A stretch of 64,000 nucleotides of DNA from Meira nashicola (GCA_001600355.1 BCJU01000003.1:624519-688518); one strand, 5' to 3'; shown: positions 28,186 through 38,519, counted from the stretch's first letter. Translations and numbers: made by a program. The notes: generated from the letters alone by a model not told the origin.

Positions 28186-30492
28186 TTATGCTACCCTACC
28201 AAGATCAACTTGCGATTCGGGGTTTGGTTTAGCAGCGCCACTGGTTTCATCCACAGTCATTCGTTCATACGTTTTACGTACTTCTTCATCCCAATCAGTA
28301 CGTTTGATAATCAAATAGGTAAAAATGGAAGCATACGTAAGGGCAATCGTTAAACCCCACCAAAGACCCGATAAGCCCCATTGAGGCGGTCCAAAAGTTA
28401 ATACTAATCCGATAGGAATTCCGATAACGTAATATCCAGTCAAATTGATCACTGCCCCTTTGCTTTGCCTTCCAGTTCCACGCAATATACCCGAAGTGAT
28501 ACCACAAACGCCATCCATAACTTGAAAAGCGGCCATAACAGGCAAAATGGCAGATACCAAATTGATCACCCTTTCATCTTCCGAGAACAATCCTCCTAAT
28601 CTATCACGAATAGACAAATAGAACAAAGAATTTGCAACGCCTGCTACTAATGATAAAAGCATCGCCATATCTGAACAAATTTTTGCTTGCTGTGCTTGAG
28701 AGGCGCCCAATAAATTGCCAACACGCACTGCGACTGCGATGGACATTGCATAAGGAAGTTGATATGTGATAGAAGAACAGACCAACAAAACAGATTGAGC
28801 AGCCAGAGCAAGGGTTCCCAACTTACTCGTCACTAAACCAACAATCTCCCATGACCACCATTCTGCACACATTGCAAACGTTCCTGCTAATCCTAATTGA
28901 AAGATTGGTTTCAATCCTGTAAAGGCTAATCTTGACCATCCATCCCATGCAATACGCGGTGCGATATAACATTGTAATAATCCCAAAATGAACATCAGCC
29001 ACATTGAGATAATTGAAGCCAATGGAGCACCAATAAATCCAAGTCGAATCGAAGGAGGTCCCCAAACAAACAACCAGTTTAACAATGCATTAATAGGACT
29101 TGCGACAAATAGTACGATCGTTGGAGCGTGCATCAATCCTTGTGCTTGTAAATATCTACGGCAAACTTCGAATCCTGCATAGCCAGGTAACCCGATAACA
29201 AGGACACGTAAATATTGAGCTGCAAGATCTGCAACGATTGGATCTTGTCCCAAGAGAAGCAAGATGCTTTCTGCATTTAACCAGATTGCCGAAATTGGTA
29301 CGAGTAAATATGTAACAATGACGAGCATTCTTTGCGTGTATAAACCAACCATTTTGGGTTGAGAAGTGTAAGCACCAGGTAAAATGGAGTCCAAAGCAGA
29401 AATAAAACCTGCTAGGACTGAGTAGCCAACAACATTCGCTGTCATTGAAGATAATGAAGCCGCAGCAAGTTCATTTGTACCCAAATGACCAAGACTAAAG
29501 ACTGAAACGACGTTCAAACTCAATTCCAGCAAGTGACACAACCAAATCGGAATACTAAATCGAATCAAAACTGCAAGTTCACGTCGATGAATATTTTGAT
29601 CAGATTCGTGCGCAATTTCGTTTAATTGAGCTTGATCTGGTGGTGCAGGTTGACGTAGATCCCATCCGCTGGTCATATGCCAACTTGGACGACGAGCATG
29701 GGCGGCGTTACCGTGATTAAGTTCAACATTTGAACTTCCGTACATATTTGTCGTTCCTGTTTCCCTCAATAATGGACTATTCTCAGTAGCATCTTCGTTG
29801 GAATGCACACCAAAAAGGTTTCCTGTTACATGACGATGTCCTCCTCGTGTACCGGGCATAGGTGTTAGATCATCATCATCAGGTTCGATTGCGCTAAAAG
29901 AGGATGTACTGGCATAATCTAACTCTTCTTGTGAACGCATATCAGCATCTGCAGGCGGCAACAAGTGATGTCCCCCTAAAACAAGGGAAGAAGCTAAACC
30001 ACCCACAGAATGAGATTGTTGAGCATCTGCTCCTGTTACTGAACCGCTTCGATGACCGAAGATAGGGGAAGTGATTATTTGTTGATGTAAATTAGCAGAA
30101 ATATGCCCGCGTGATCGATCGGTGAAAGATGTTGAGCTTGCACCCATATATGGTGATTTGATCGAATTAGATGTACGCCTGGATGATTGTTGAGATGATT
30201 TCACTTCTTCATTCCCTTTTTGTGTATTTCTCATGACCTCATATGCTTCTGATCCGTTTCCGTTCGGTAATGAAAGGTTAGACATATTGTCCATATCACC
30301 TTCCGATTCTGAACGTGCGATAGATTCTTGTGCGCCATTTTCGTTTATGATGCTAGCATTTATAGATTGTTCTTCTTCATGTTCAGAAATTGGATCTGTT
30401 TCCAATGTTGACCTTTTCAATCGATTTCCCAAGATTGCATAATCTCTTTGTACGGTTGGTGAACTACTTAAATATTTTGTTGGAAAGCTCAT
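28186..30492 (-). CDS. MATE-family efflux transporter with long cytosolic N-terminus
   Basis: The protein has 768 residues. The first ~305 are polar, Ser/His/Asp-rich and probably disordered. A 12-helix MATE domain follows (about 305-740), with recognisable motifs LELSLNVVSVFSLGHLGTNELAAASL, quoted here as LELSLNVVSVFSLG then HLGTNELAAASL, and PYAMSIAVAVRVGNLLGA. It resembles fungal Erc1-type MATE proteins, which export organic cations by H+ or Na+ antiport. The substrate cannot be read. It is divergent from ARH1, with TGCATGCA at 30736-30743 between them. Confidence 0.92.
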   Translation of the reverse strand: MSFPTKYLSSSPTVQRDYAILGNRLKRSTLETDPISEHEEEQSINASIINENGAQESIARSESEGDMDNMSNLSLPNGNGSEAYEVMRNTQKGNEEVKSSQQSSRRTSNSIKSPYMGASSTSFTDRSRGHISANLHQQIITSPIFGHRSGSVTGADAQQSHSVGGLASSLVLGGHHLLPPADADMRSQEELDYASTSSFSAIEPDDDDLTPMPGTRGGHRHVTGNLFGVHSNEDATENSPLLRETGTTNMYGSSNVELNHGNAAHARRPSWHMTSGWDLRQPAPPDQAQLNEIAHESDQNIHRRELAVLIRFSIPIWLCHLLELSLNVVSVFSLGHLGTNELAAASLSSMTANVVGYSVLAGFISALDSILPGAYTSQPKMVGLYTQRMLVIVTYLLVPISAIWLNAESILLLLGQDPIVADLAAQYLRVLVIGLPGYAGFEVCRRYLQAQGLMHAPTIVLFVASPINALLNWLFVWGPPSIRLGFIGAPLASIISMWLMFILGLLQCYIAPRIAWDGWSRLAFTGLKPIFQLGLAGTFAMCAEWWSWEIVGLVTSKLGTLALAAQSVLLVCSSITYQLPYAMSIAVAVRVGNLLGASQAQQAKICSDMAMLLSLVAGVANSLFYLSIRDRLGGLFSEDERVINLVSAILPVMAAFQVMDGVCGITSGILRGTGRQSKGAVINLTGYYVIGIPIGLVLTFGPPQWGLSGLWWGLTIALTYASIFTYLIIKRTDWDEEVRKTYERMTVDETSGAAKPNPESQVDLGRVA

Positions 30493-30910
30493 CTCCTTTA
30501 AATGAATGAAAAAAGATCAATAAAAGAACTTATTGATGATATGGTGGCAAGCGTAAGAAGTTTTTGATAACAAAACTGCAGGTCCATTTTAGTGCAGAAA
30601 AAAAAAAAGGTTTACGGAAAGTGTTGCTCTAATGAATTGCAGGCACGGCGTAGAAGAAAGTTAAGTTTGGCGCGAAATGAAAGGAAAAAAAAAAAATAAA
30701 GAGTTCCAAACGTATTTTGCACATCCGTGCTTGCCTGCATGCATTCTGCAGAATCGCCGAGCAATTAAATTAGTGTGCCCGATAAGAGAGAAGAAGAAAG
30801 GAAATTCGGAAAAAGCTTAAAATGCCATGGGTTAATTGATTAATTAGAAAAAAAAAGAAGTCGAGAAGAAGTTCGTGAGTGTGTTTTTGTTGATCTTACT
30901 TTCGAACCAA
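30493..30910. other. Divergent promoter region, MATE / ARH1
   Basis: Contains two A-runs, GGCGCGAAA near 30670 and TGCATGCA at 30736-30743. I see no gene. Confidence 0.45.
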
Positions 30911-32578
30911 ATGAACATTCCAATGGCGACAAGCTCAAGCTTGAGACCTATGAAGGTGGCCATCATTGGTAGTGGACCATCAGCATTTTATAGCGCAGCA
31001 AGATTATTAGCCAATACAACAAAGGAAGGTAGCGGCGATGTGCATGTACACATGTTTGAACGTTTACCGACACCCAATGGCTTAGTACGCTATGGTGTCG
31101 CACCTGATCATCCAGAGGTAAAGAATGTTGAACATAAATTCGCACAGGTAGCAGAGAATAAAAGGTTTCGATTTTTTGGAAACGTGAATATAACAGGAAG
31201 CGGCGATTCATCAACATCTTCCCTCGCTTACTCATATCCGCTTGCAACACAATTGCCCATATCCAGCCTAATTCCGCATTATACACATTTGCTTTTATCG
31301 TATGGTTGCTCTTTAGCACAGACTCTAGGCATTCCGGGCTCAGAACCAGGAGAATTGGCGAACGTGCATTCAGCTTTGGATTTTGTCAATTGGTATAATG
31401 GTCATCCGGCAGCGCACGACCCTACATTTCTACAAAAAGAGCCTTGGAGGGCGGTAGAATTTTCAAAAAATCTTCATCAAGCTACCGTTATCGGAGCGGG
31501 AAATGTAGCATTAGACGTTGCACGGATATTGTTAAGGTCAAGATCAACTCTCAGTTCATTGTTCACAGCAGATACAGCGATCAAGGCAAGAGCTGCTCTA
31601 CGTGAAACAGACATTCCTGAACCAGTTTTGGAAAAATTATCAAAAAGTCAAATCGATCATGTAGAAATCGTAGCTAGACGTGGACCTGCACAAGTAGCAT
31701 TCACAAACAAGGAATTGCGCGAAATGATGGAATTACAGGATGTCACATTCAAGAAGCCAAAAGAAGAGTATATGCACTTAGCTCATGAACAAGTTAAAGC
31801 TCTTGAAGCGAAAGCTAAAGGAAAGATTGATAGTGGAGGTGAAGATATACAAGCAGCTGCAAGTGAAGCAAGAGTAAGAAAACGTTTGTTAAGTATCATT
31901 GAAAAGGGAAGTGCGACGAAAGAATCAAAAACTAGTTGGTCAATGGACTTTTTCAAGGGACCAAATACCCTCTTGCCATCCTCTAGCAAATCTACCTCTG
32001 TGGGCGCCGTTCGATGGGATGAGATGACATTCGAGCCAACTCCTTCAACGCATGATCGTGATAAGCCATGGAGTGGAGGCGCAACTACAGGACAACACCG
32101 CGTACGTGCAACTGGTAATCAAAGCGAACGAGCAACGGATATGGTAATCGCCAGCGTTGGATACAAAGCAGCGCCACTTGATTTAGAGGAAATTTCATGG
32201 GACGCAAAAAGAGGAATTGTACCCAATCGGGGCGGCCAAGTGATTGATGCAAAGGGTAAAATAAGAAAGGGTATGTACGTTTCAGGTTGGTTGGCGCGAG
32301 GTCCGGTCGGGGTGATTGCTTCTACTCGAATTGATGCAAATAGCGCTGTAGAACAAATGATGCACGATTGGAAAACAAGTGATGGATCTATGCGATTAGA
32401 GGGTGAGGAATCGATTGATCCAGAAAGTGTACCTGAAGAGATACGTCAATCGAGCAAACGAGTGGTAACTTGGCAAGATTGGTTACGTGTTGATGCATAC
32501 GAGTTGAAGAAAGGACAAGAACTGGGAAAGATACGGGAAAAGGTCTTGTCGGTAGCAGAAATGCTTAGCATAATATGA
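30911..32578 (+). CDS. ARH1: NADPH:adrenodoxin/ferredoxin reductase (Arh1)
   Basis: This mitochondrial FAD enzyme passes electrons from NADPH to ferredoxin for Fe-S cluster and haem A synthesis. It has 555 residues. The FAD-binding motif KVAIIGSGPSAFYSA lies at about residues 15-29, followed by ERLPTPNGLVRYGVAPDHPEV (in two parts). The NADP site ATVIGAGNVALDVAR and the late GWLARGPVGVIAST complete the family pattern. I start at the ATG at 30911; the frame opens at 30875 with GTG. Only ~14 residues precede the FAD motif, short for a mitochondrial presequence, so an upstream exon is possible. Confidence 0.93.
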   Translation: MNIPMATSSSLRPMKVAIIGSGPSAFYSAARLLANTTKEGSGDVHVHMFERLPTPNGLVRYGVAPDHPEVKNVEHKFAQVAENKRFRFFGNVNITGSGDSSTSSLAYSYPLATQLPISSLIPHYTHLLLSYGCSLAQTLGIPGSEPGELANVHSALDFVNWYNGHPAAHDPTFLQKEPWRAVEFSKNLHQATVIGAGNVALDVARILLRSRSTLSSLFTADTAIKARAALRETDIPEPVLEKLSKSQIDHVEIVARRGPAQVAFTNKELREMMELQDVTFKKPKEEYMHLAHEQVKALEAKAKGKIDSGGEDIQAAASEARVRKRLLSIIEKGSATKESKTSWSMDFFKGPNTLLPSSSKSTSVGAVRWDEMTFEPTPSTHDRDKPWSGGATTGQHRVRATGNQSERATDMVIASVGYKAAPLDLEEISWDAKRGIVPNRGGQVIDAKGKIRKGMYVSGWLARGPVGVIASTRIDANSAVEQMMHDWKTSDGSMRLEGEESIDPESVPEEIRQSSKRVVTWQDWLRVDAYELKKGQELGKIREKVLSVAEMLSII

Positions 32579-32680
32579 ATACACTTGATTTATTATTCAG
32601 AATAACACCGCAAAGGGGCTCTGAAGAAAAACTTTCACTCGGTGCTCGAATTGAACAAGCCAAGGCTCTGCACTGGTAGA

Positions 32681-32687
32681 TATAAAT
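32681..32687 (+). promoter_or_regulatory. TATA box of the 32748 secreted gene
   Basis: TATAAAT in GTAGATATAAATTTC, 67 bp upstream of the ATG at 32748. Confidence 0.5.
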
Positions 32688-32747
32688 TTCACAACTCGCC
32701 ATCACATCTCATGTTTTCTCATTATCACATTTGTCATTTTGAAAAAG

Positions 32748-33527
32748 ATGAACTTTTTTGTAATCATTGCATTTAGCTTTTGGTTTTGTATTTTTACAAA
32801 GGCATTACCATCTCCTGCTGGTGGTGGTGATAATTCCCCAAGTCGTGCATCATCACCCAGCCATGTCTATCTTTCTTCACCTTCGAGTGTTGCACGTTCA
32901 TCTTCAAGTGATTCATCAGCTCAATCTTCACCAAAAGCAAAAACAAAAGCGAAAGCGAAAGCGAAAGCGAAAGCAAAAGAAACTTTACCTCCAACGACAC
33001 CAAACGTTGATTCACCCAAACAATATACAAGTCGAACGTCTGGCTATTATTTAGCAGATGCAGGTCATAGTCTTGCAATGGCAGGAACTACTTTGTTGGG
33101 AAATCCGATTGCAGGTTGCGCTGGTGCAATAAAGTGTGCTACAAAAGCTGGATTGATGAAAAGTCATGTGATAGGACATAACTTAACTCCTGAACAAAGG
33201 TCAAGAGGTGTACAAGAAGAATTAGAAAAAGCTAAACAAGTAGGCAAATCTGGCGTCAAGTATGCAGCTTTTCACACAGTCGGCTTTATGGCTCAAACTG
33301 GGACTAGAGTGATTTCTTCTGGAGCACAAGTACGTAAAACTGCAAGTAGGCATGGTGCTGCAGATGAAGCATATCCGAATCATAATCATTTTGACAGTTT
33401 TACACATAAGGCTCATCAGAAAAAGAAAGAATTGAGCGAAGATCGAAAAGAGACAAGACGTCAAACGTTTCAAGGAATGACAGACATGATGAAAGGCAAA
33501 GAGCCAGTGTATGATCCAAGACATTGA
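32748..33527 (+). CDS. Secreted protein, family B copy 1 (candidate effector)
   Basis: The product has 259 residues, starting at the ATG at 32748 (the frame opens earlier with TTG). The signal peptide is MNFFVIIAFSFWFCIFTKA, followed by LPSP. A Ser/Pro-rich region holds SPSHVYLSSPSS, then a (Lys-Ala)n run encoded by a GCGAAA microsatellite (about 32947-32975). The conserved second half has GCAGAIKCATKAGLMKSHV and HNLTPEQR, with only two cysteines in the mature protein. The next gene, at 33696, is a tandem paralog sharing this core and the Ser/Pro region. No known domain is visible. Lys/Arg-rich tail. Confidence 0.78.
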   Translation: MNFFVIIAFSFWFCIFTKALPSPAGGGDNSPSRASSPSHVYLSSPSSVARSSSSDSSAQSSPKAKTKAKAKAKAKAKETLPPTTPNVDSPKQYTSRTSGYYLADAGHSLAMAGTTLLGNPIAGCAGAIKCATKAGLMKSHVIGHNLTPEQRSRGVQEELEKAKQVGKSGVKYAAFHTVGFMAQTGTRVISSGAQVRKTASRHGAADEAYPNHNHFDSFTHKAHQKKKELSEDRKETRRQTFQGMTDMMKGKEPVYDPRH

Positions 33528-33695
33528 CACAATTCGCGGCGTTATTTTGTATGGAGGCTGATCATAGTACAGCATTGCTTACGAATCATGGTTTTAAAGA
33601 AGACCCGAGTAAAATTTAGATGTGTGCCTATGTCATGTTACTATATCGTACGTATACTACAATCTACTACCATCATGTATATGTTAATCCGTTAG

Positions 33696-34418
33696 ATGAT
33701 TATGCAGGTCATAAGAATCTTAATTTTTTTCACATTTTCAAAAATTGAAGCATTTCCGTTAGATGCCATTTCGCCCATTACACTCTCAAGATCTTCTTCG
33801 ATTAATTCTGTCGGTAGTCTATCTCCAAATACTTATTTACGATCTCCATCACCACCGTATTCATTACATGCTTCACCTGAAACAACAAGACATGGAGTTT
33901 CACCAACTCAATTTGCTAAAAGGACATCAAAAATGTATGCAAAAGCGAGTATAAAACATGCAGGTTTAGCAATTTCAACGGGAGTTCGACATGCATGTGC
34001 AGGAGCATATGGGGCAATGAAGTGTTTAGGAAAAGCAGGATTAACGAAAGGGAAAATTATGAATAAAGATTTGTCAAAACCGGAAAGAAAGATAAAAGCA
34101 AAAGATTACGTACATGATGGAAAAGAAATTTTTAATAAAGGAAAACAACAAGCAAAACAACAAACACATGATACAATTATTGAAACTGGTTATATGATTG
34201 CAGAAAGTATTTCTAATAAGAAACTCGCAAAAAGACCCGAAATGGCAAAACAAACTTATGGAGATAAAGATCAAAATTCATTCAAAGAAATGAAAAATAA
34301 TCTAAAATCTTTTCGTACTGAATCAAAGCAAAAACAACGTAATTCAATCAGACAAAACAGCAGAATAGGAAGAGATGGAGCGTCCAGTTCAGGAAGTCAA
34401 ACTTCGGGTAAGCTTTAG
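33696..34418 (+). CDS. Secreted protein, family B copy 2 (candidate effector)
   Basis: The product has 240 residues. The signal peptide is MIMQVIRILIFFTFSKIEA, likely followed by FPLDA. The Ser/Pro stretch SPNTYLRSPSPP corresponds to SPSHVYLSSPSS of copy 1. The core CAGAYGAMKCLGKAGLTKGK, followed within ten residues by NKDLSKPERK, matches CAGAIKCATKAGLMKSH and HNLTPEQR, keeping the two cysteines. The rest is Lys/Gln-rich and probably helical. The stop of copy 1 and this start are about 170 bp apart, same strand, so a tandem duplication is likely. Divergence is high, so it is not recent. Confidence 0.78.
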   Translation: MIMQVIRILIFFTFSKIEAFPLDAISPITLSRSSSINSVGSLSPNTYLRSPSPPYSLHASPETTRHGVSPTQFAKRTSKMYAKASIKHAGLAISTGVRHACAGAYGAMKCLGKAGLTKGKIMNKDLSKPERKIKAKDYVHDGKEIFNKGKQQAKQQTHDTIIETGYMIAESISNKKLAKRPEMAKQTYGDKDQNSFKEMKNNLKSFRTESKQKQRNSIRQNSRIGRDGASSSGSQTSGKL

Positions 34419-34765
34419 GAAATTGCTGCGACATCCATTCATACCAAAGACAAAGATCAATCAATAATTTCATTGCATTCAGATGAAATGATGTTTGCGA
34501 GCTACTATCTATGACTCCTCATCGAGTGAGCAAATACAAACTCTGAGAGTGATAGCGAAAGCAGGCTATTTTCGTACTATACAAAGTTATTCTTTGCCCT
34601 TCTAATGAGCGTACCATCGTTTAGAGAAAAGTTGACGAGGTTCGTGATAAGGGAAGGGCAAGATTGTGTATGTGGGAATGATTGGTCGCATGCATCAGCA
34701 AGATCGGTGAAAATTGATAGAAATACAGTATGCCGTATTAAAAATACATCTTGTGTCGGATCAAA

Positions 34766-35330
34766 TCAGAAGCAACAGTCGCAATCGAATGGACAGAGTT
34801 CGGTATCTGGTACGATGACGAGAGAATGTGAGCATGACAAATCAGTCTTCTAATCTCTTTCTCTGTACTCACCTCCACCTTGATCCAATTTCAACTCTTT
34901 TTCAGAATATATTGCAAACCCGTCATCAGTCTTTCGTCCTGGATGAACAAATGTCGGTGAATTAGAACACTACGCAATCAACTATCCAATTACGCAATCT
35001 AGACTCACTATTGATTCCCCTTGAATCTCTAAATTCTTCATCTTCAACAGATACTCCATTTTTCGAAGTACTCTTACCCTTTTTCTGCTTTTTAGCCGAA
35101 GTAGAAGCTGCTGATTCCAACGCTTTGGATGGATCTACAACCGTTTCAGGTGCTTTTCGTTTCGTCTTTGCCTTTGGTTGGATATCTGACACATTCGCAT
35201 TCTTCTTTTCATCGTTTGGCTTAGTAGATTCTATTTTGCTTGTTTTACCTGTTTTACTCTTTTTGCTTTTATCTTTGCTGCTCTCACCGCCTACAGAAGC
35301 AAAAATATCATCAATTTCCGATTTTGCCAT
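34766..35330 (-). CDS. DUF1764-family nuclear/nucleolar-type protein (three exons)
   Basis: Exon 1 is 35009-35330, exon 2 is 34873-34938 and exon 3 is 34766-34806. Introns are 34939-35008 (70 nt) and 34807-34872 (66 nt), both GTGAGT...CAG. The 142-residue product opens MAKSEIDDIFASVGGES and has a Lys-rich middle. Splicing then gives DEEFRDSRGINRRKTDDGF, the IYSEKEL block, GGG-like glycines and the C-terminal TELCPFDCDCCF, which is the DUF1764 signature. Exon 1 alone reads into an unrelated tail. Function is unknown; the composition suggests a nuclear RNA-linked role. A plus-strand frame at 34605-34853 is its antisense shadow. Confidence 0.9.
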
Positions 35331-35740
35331 ATTGTGATGATGTATGCGTCCACATAAGGACTGACTGCTTTATGACAATGTCGTATGCAAGTGGAAAAAA
35401 AAAGAAGAAGAGGCTAAAACCAAAAATTAAAGCTTTTTCTTTTTTTTTGGGAAGAGCCCACGCACCTACACGTGCGAAGGGTTAGATTTTCTCCACTGCA
35501 AGAAATAAAAAAGAGGAACGGCGCTCAGGAGTTAAAACAACACGGAAAGGCACTTTCCAACAGCCGGAATGAAAATAACAGGAATGCAATCGAATTCTTG
35601 CATCGGCTGCACAAAAAGGTTGCTTGGTCCACATGGTGTTGGTGCATACATACATGAAGTTCATATGTAACCCAGGCTATTACTAACAAATTCTCTTGAT
35701 CACCACCATCTTTGCCAATTGAAGGGGTTATCATTCTACA
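35331..35740. other. Divergent promoter region, DUF1764 / AVT3-like
   Basis: AT-rich, with A and T runs near 35397 and 35440 and GTGCATACATACATG near 35640. No gene is supported. Confidence 0.45.
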
Positions 35741-37930
35741 ATGGCTGATAAACATTCCAATAATCAGCAAGAGGATTCACTTCATGATGATGCCCCTATG
35801 CCAGCTTATGGTGTTTCACCTCAATTGCCCAATATTCCATTGTATGGTCAATCACCCGTTTTGACACCACAGAGGGGTAATTCAGAAACTCATTTGAGCG
35901 GTGATGTTCAAAGACGTGGAAGGGATAGACCATCCTTTTCGACCCCTATAAATGATTCAGAAATACCAACTCCAACAAATATGAGCGATTTAGACAGTTT
36001 ACCAATCTCTGATGAACAAAAAGCAAGAATTATTTCAAGACATCTTGCTCTTGCAAGAACGGATACTGGTGCAATTTCAAATTTAAGCTTTCCATCTTCT
36101 GATCATCAAAATGATGAAAGTGAAACTCCTGCATCAAGATCAAGATCAAGAGATCAATCACGTTCAAGACCTGTTTCCACGGCAGAATCACAAGATGCAA
36201 GTAGTTCACAAGTTTCAGAAGATGTTGAAGAATTAGATGAAGGATATCATGCACCACATCAAATGCAAGGAGGTGCAATTACAGATGATGTCTATCGTTG
36301 GGCACATCAAAATAAACGTAAAATTTCAAAGCGAACAAGATCGGAAAGCGTTCATTTACCACGTACATCGACTATCGACCCTGATTTAGACACAAGTGCA
36401 ATTCGTGAACCAGGTGGCTTTCGTCGTTATTTCGTTTTAAATCAAGCTGCCGAACAAGGTAGACCACCTCCACGTGCTTTGAGAAGTTTTATTGATTTCC
36501 TCAGTTTGTATGGACATTTTGCTGGTGAAGATTTGAACGAATTAGAAGATGAGGAAGATGATGATGATGAAGAAGATGAAGAAGAAGCTTTAGGAAGAGC
36601 AGCATCTAGTAGAGATGCAAATGAAAGAAGTCCTCTCATTCGAAGAGGAACTTCTAAACGTCCAGGTGGTTCTCGCTTACGACGTGGAAGTACAAACAAC
36701 GAACGAAGAAGAGGTGAAGCAACTGTGACAGATGCAGTATTGATGTTACTGAAATCGTTTGTCGGTACGGGAATCTTGTTCTTAGGAAAAGCATTCCATA
36801 ATGGTGGTTTACTTTTCTCAACCTTGGTTCTATGTGCAATCGCAATGATCTCTTTGGGTAGCTTCTTATTGCTTGTTAAAGTGAATCTCAAGCATAATGC
36901 TTCATTCGGTGAGATGGGTGGTATTCTTTATGGACCCAAAATGCGTTTAGCAATTTTAGCATCAATCGTATTTTCGCAAATCGGTTTCGTAGCTGCATAT
37001 ACCGTCTTTGTTGCTCAAAATTTGCAAGCTTTCGTTTTGGCCGTTACACATTGTCGTACTTTAATTCCAACGGTTTGGTTTATTTTAGCTCAATGTGCAA
37101 TCTTTTTACCGTTAAGTTTAGTCAGAAAGATTGCAAAATTATCTTCGACTGCATTGGTGGCCGATGTTTTCATTTTGTTTGGAATCATTTATTTATTCCA
37201 ATTTGAAATTCGACAAATCGTACAAGAAGGATTAGCAGATGTGGTCATGTTTAATTCTAAAACATTCTCTCTCTTTATTGGAACGGCAGTATTCACATTC
37301 GAAGGTATCGGATTAGTCATTCCGATCACCGAAAGTATGAAAGAGCCAGAACGTTTCCCAGGTGCTTTATCCGGAGTTATGGTAGGAGTGATGATCTTAT
37401 TCGCTACAAGTGGTGCTTTATCTTATATGTCATTCGGAAGTGCAGTTCAAACTGTCGTTATCACAAATCTTCCACAATCATCTAAATTCGTTCAAGCTTT
37501 GCAATTTTTGTACTCTTTAGCAATTCTGCTAAGTACGCCTTTACAATTATTCCCTGCAGTTTCAATTTTAGAACGTGGTTTATTCGCAAGCAAGAGTGGA
37601 AAGTATAACGAAAAGGTTAAATTGGGTAAAAATGCATTCCGTGCTTCGATTGTAATCGTTTCAACTTTTGCAGCTTGGTTAGGATCAAATTCATTAGACG
37701 TCTTCGTTTCATTTATTGGTTCGGTAGCATGCGTTCCTTTATGCTTCATTTATCCACCTTTATTGCATTTAAGAGCATGTGCAACAAAGAGAAGGACGAT
37801 CATTTTGGATTATATCCTTTTAGCTTTCGGAATCATTTGTGTCGTTTTTGCTGGATCTCAAACGATTGGTACACTTATTAGTGGTGGAGAAGGACCGGAT
37901 AAACCTGTTTGTCGCCCACCTAGTATCTAA
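35741..37930 (+). CDS. AVT3: Vacuolar amino-acid transporter, AVT3/AVT4-like
   Basis: This AAAP-family carrier probably exports amino acids from the vacuole. It has 729 residues. The first ~325 are hydrophilic and phospho-site-like, with an acidic run at about 265-285. An eleven-helix domain follows. Family motifs include DAVLMLLKSFVGTGILFLGKAF, given here as LLKSFVGTGILFLGKAF (about 335-352), the GFVAAYTVFVAQNLQ helix and FEGIGLVIPITESMKEPE. The glycine/threonine motif in helix 1 marks the substrate site. AVT4 is an equally possible name. No intron seen. Confidence 0.9.
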   Translation: MADKHSNNQQEDSLHDDAPMPAYGVSPQLPNIPLYGQSPVLTPQRGNSETHLSGDVQRRGRDRPSFSTPINDSEIPTPTNMSDLDSLPISDEQKARIISRHLALARTDTGAISNLSFPSSDHQNDESETPASRSRSRDQSRSRPVSTAESQDASSSQVSEDVEELDEGYHAPHQMQGGAITDDVYRWAHQNKRKISKRTRSESVHLPRTSTIDPDLDTSAIREPGGFRRYFVLNQAAEQGRPPPRALRSFIDFLSLYGHFAGEDLNELEDEEDDDDEEDEEEALGRAASSRDANERSPLIRRGTSKRPGGSRLRRGSTNNERRRGEATVTDAVLMLLKSFVGTGILFLGKAFHNGGLLFSTLVLCAIAMISLGSFLLLVKVNLKHNASFGEMGGILYGPKMRLAILASIVFSQIGFVAAYTVFVAQNLQAFVLAVTHCRTLIPTVWFILAQCAIFLPLSLVRKIAKLSSTALVADVFILFGIIYLFQFEIRQIVQEGLADVVMFNSKTFSLFIGTAVFTFEGIGLVIPITESMKEPERFPGALSGVMVGVMILFATSGALSYMSFGSAVQTVVITNLPQSSKFVQALQFLYSLAILLSTPLQLFPAVSILERGLFASKSGKYNEKVKLGKNAFRASIVIVSTFAAWLGSNSLDVFVSFIGSVACVPLCFIYPPLLHLRACATKRRTIILDYILLAFGIICVVFAGSQTIGTLISGGEGPDKPVCRPPSI

Positions 37931-38519
37931 ATAATGTGTTTATAGTCTCAATTTTTTATCATAAATAGCAAAATGTCATGCTTGATCTTTTCTTATTGAT
38001 CGTAATTGAACAGGTGATCAGATTGTGTGTAAGTGTGCAACCTAACAGCAAGCAGGGGCGGACATTCAAAAACGCGTGGAGCGATTCCCTTGCTTACTGG
38101 CGCACAGACATTAAGAAGATCGGCAAAAGAGCAGTGGGAATCGAAATGCATTGTTCATTTTCCTCCACCTTTACTGACCCTTGGCTAACAAAAGTTAAAC
38201 AATTGTGTACTGCTTCGAACGGCGGGAATGCTTTACCCTTTCGAGCGGAAGAACGGACCGATAGTGAAGTAATGCATGAAAAAAGTATGCATACAGGCAC
38301 AAGAGTGAAGATATCGATGTTACTGCACAGCATTTGAACAGTGTTTTAATAGAATAGTGCCAGGCGGATTCATTAGACGTCAGCATACATACATAGAAGA
38401 TAACTCCTCTTTAGTAAATCGTAATCCCATTCCTAATCTTATTCCACCATCATCTATACTCTAGATAGAATTTGCTAGTTTTTAACATCTTCTCTCACAA
38501 AAAACTTTAATATCACAAA
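37931..38519. other. Intergenic region without a supported gene
   Basis: About 590 bp between AVT3 and the SDR. It contains ACGCGT near 38074, AGTATGCATACAGG near 38285 and a CT/TC-rich leader before 38520. A 119-codon frame at 37978 has no similarity or coding character I can support. Confidence 0.5.

Noticed and set aside
34605..34853. Plus-strand small Cys-containing frame
   Set aside because: It lies antisense to exon 3 and the second intron of the DUF1764 gene, whose signature is convincing.
37978..38337. 119-codon frame upstream of the SDR gene
   Set aside because: No similarity, odd composition, and the position fits the SDR promoter region.
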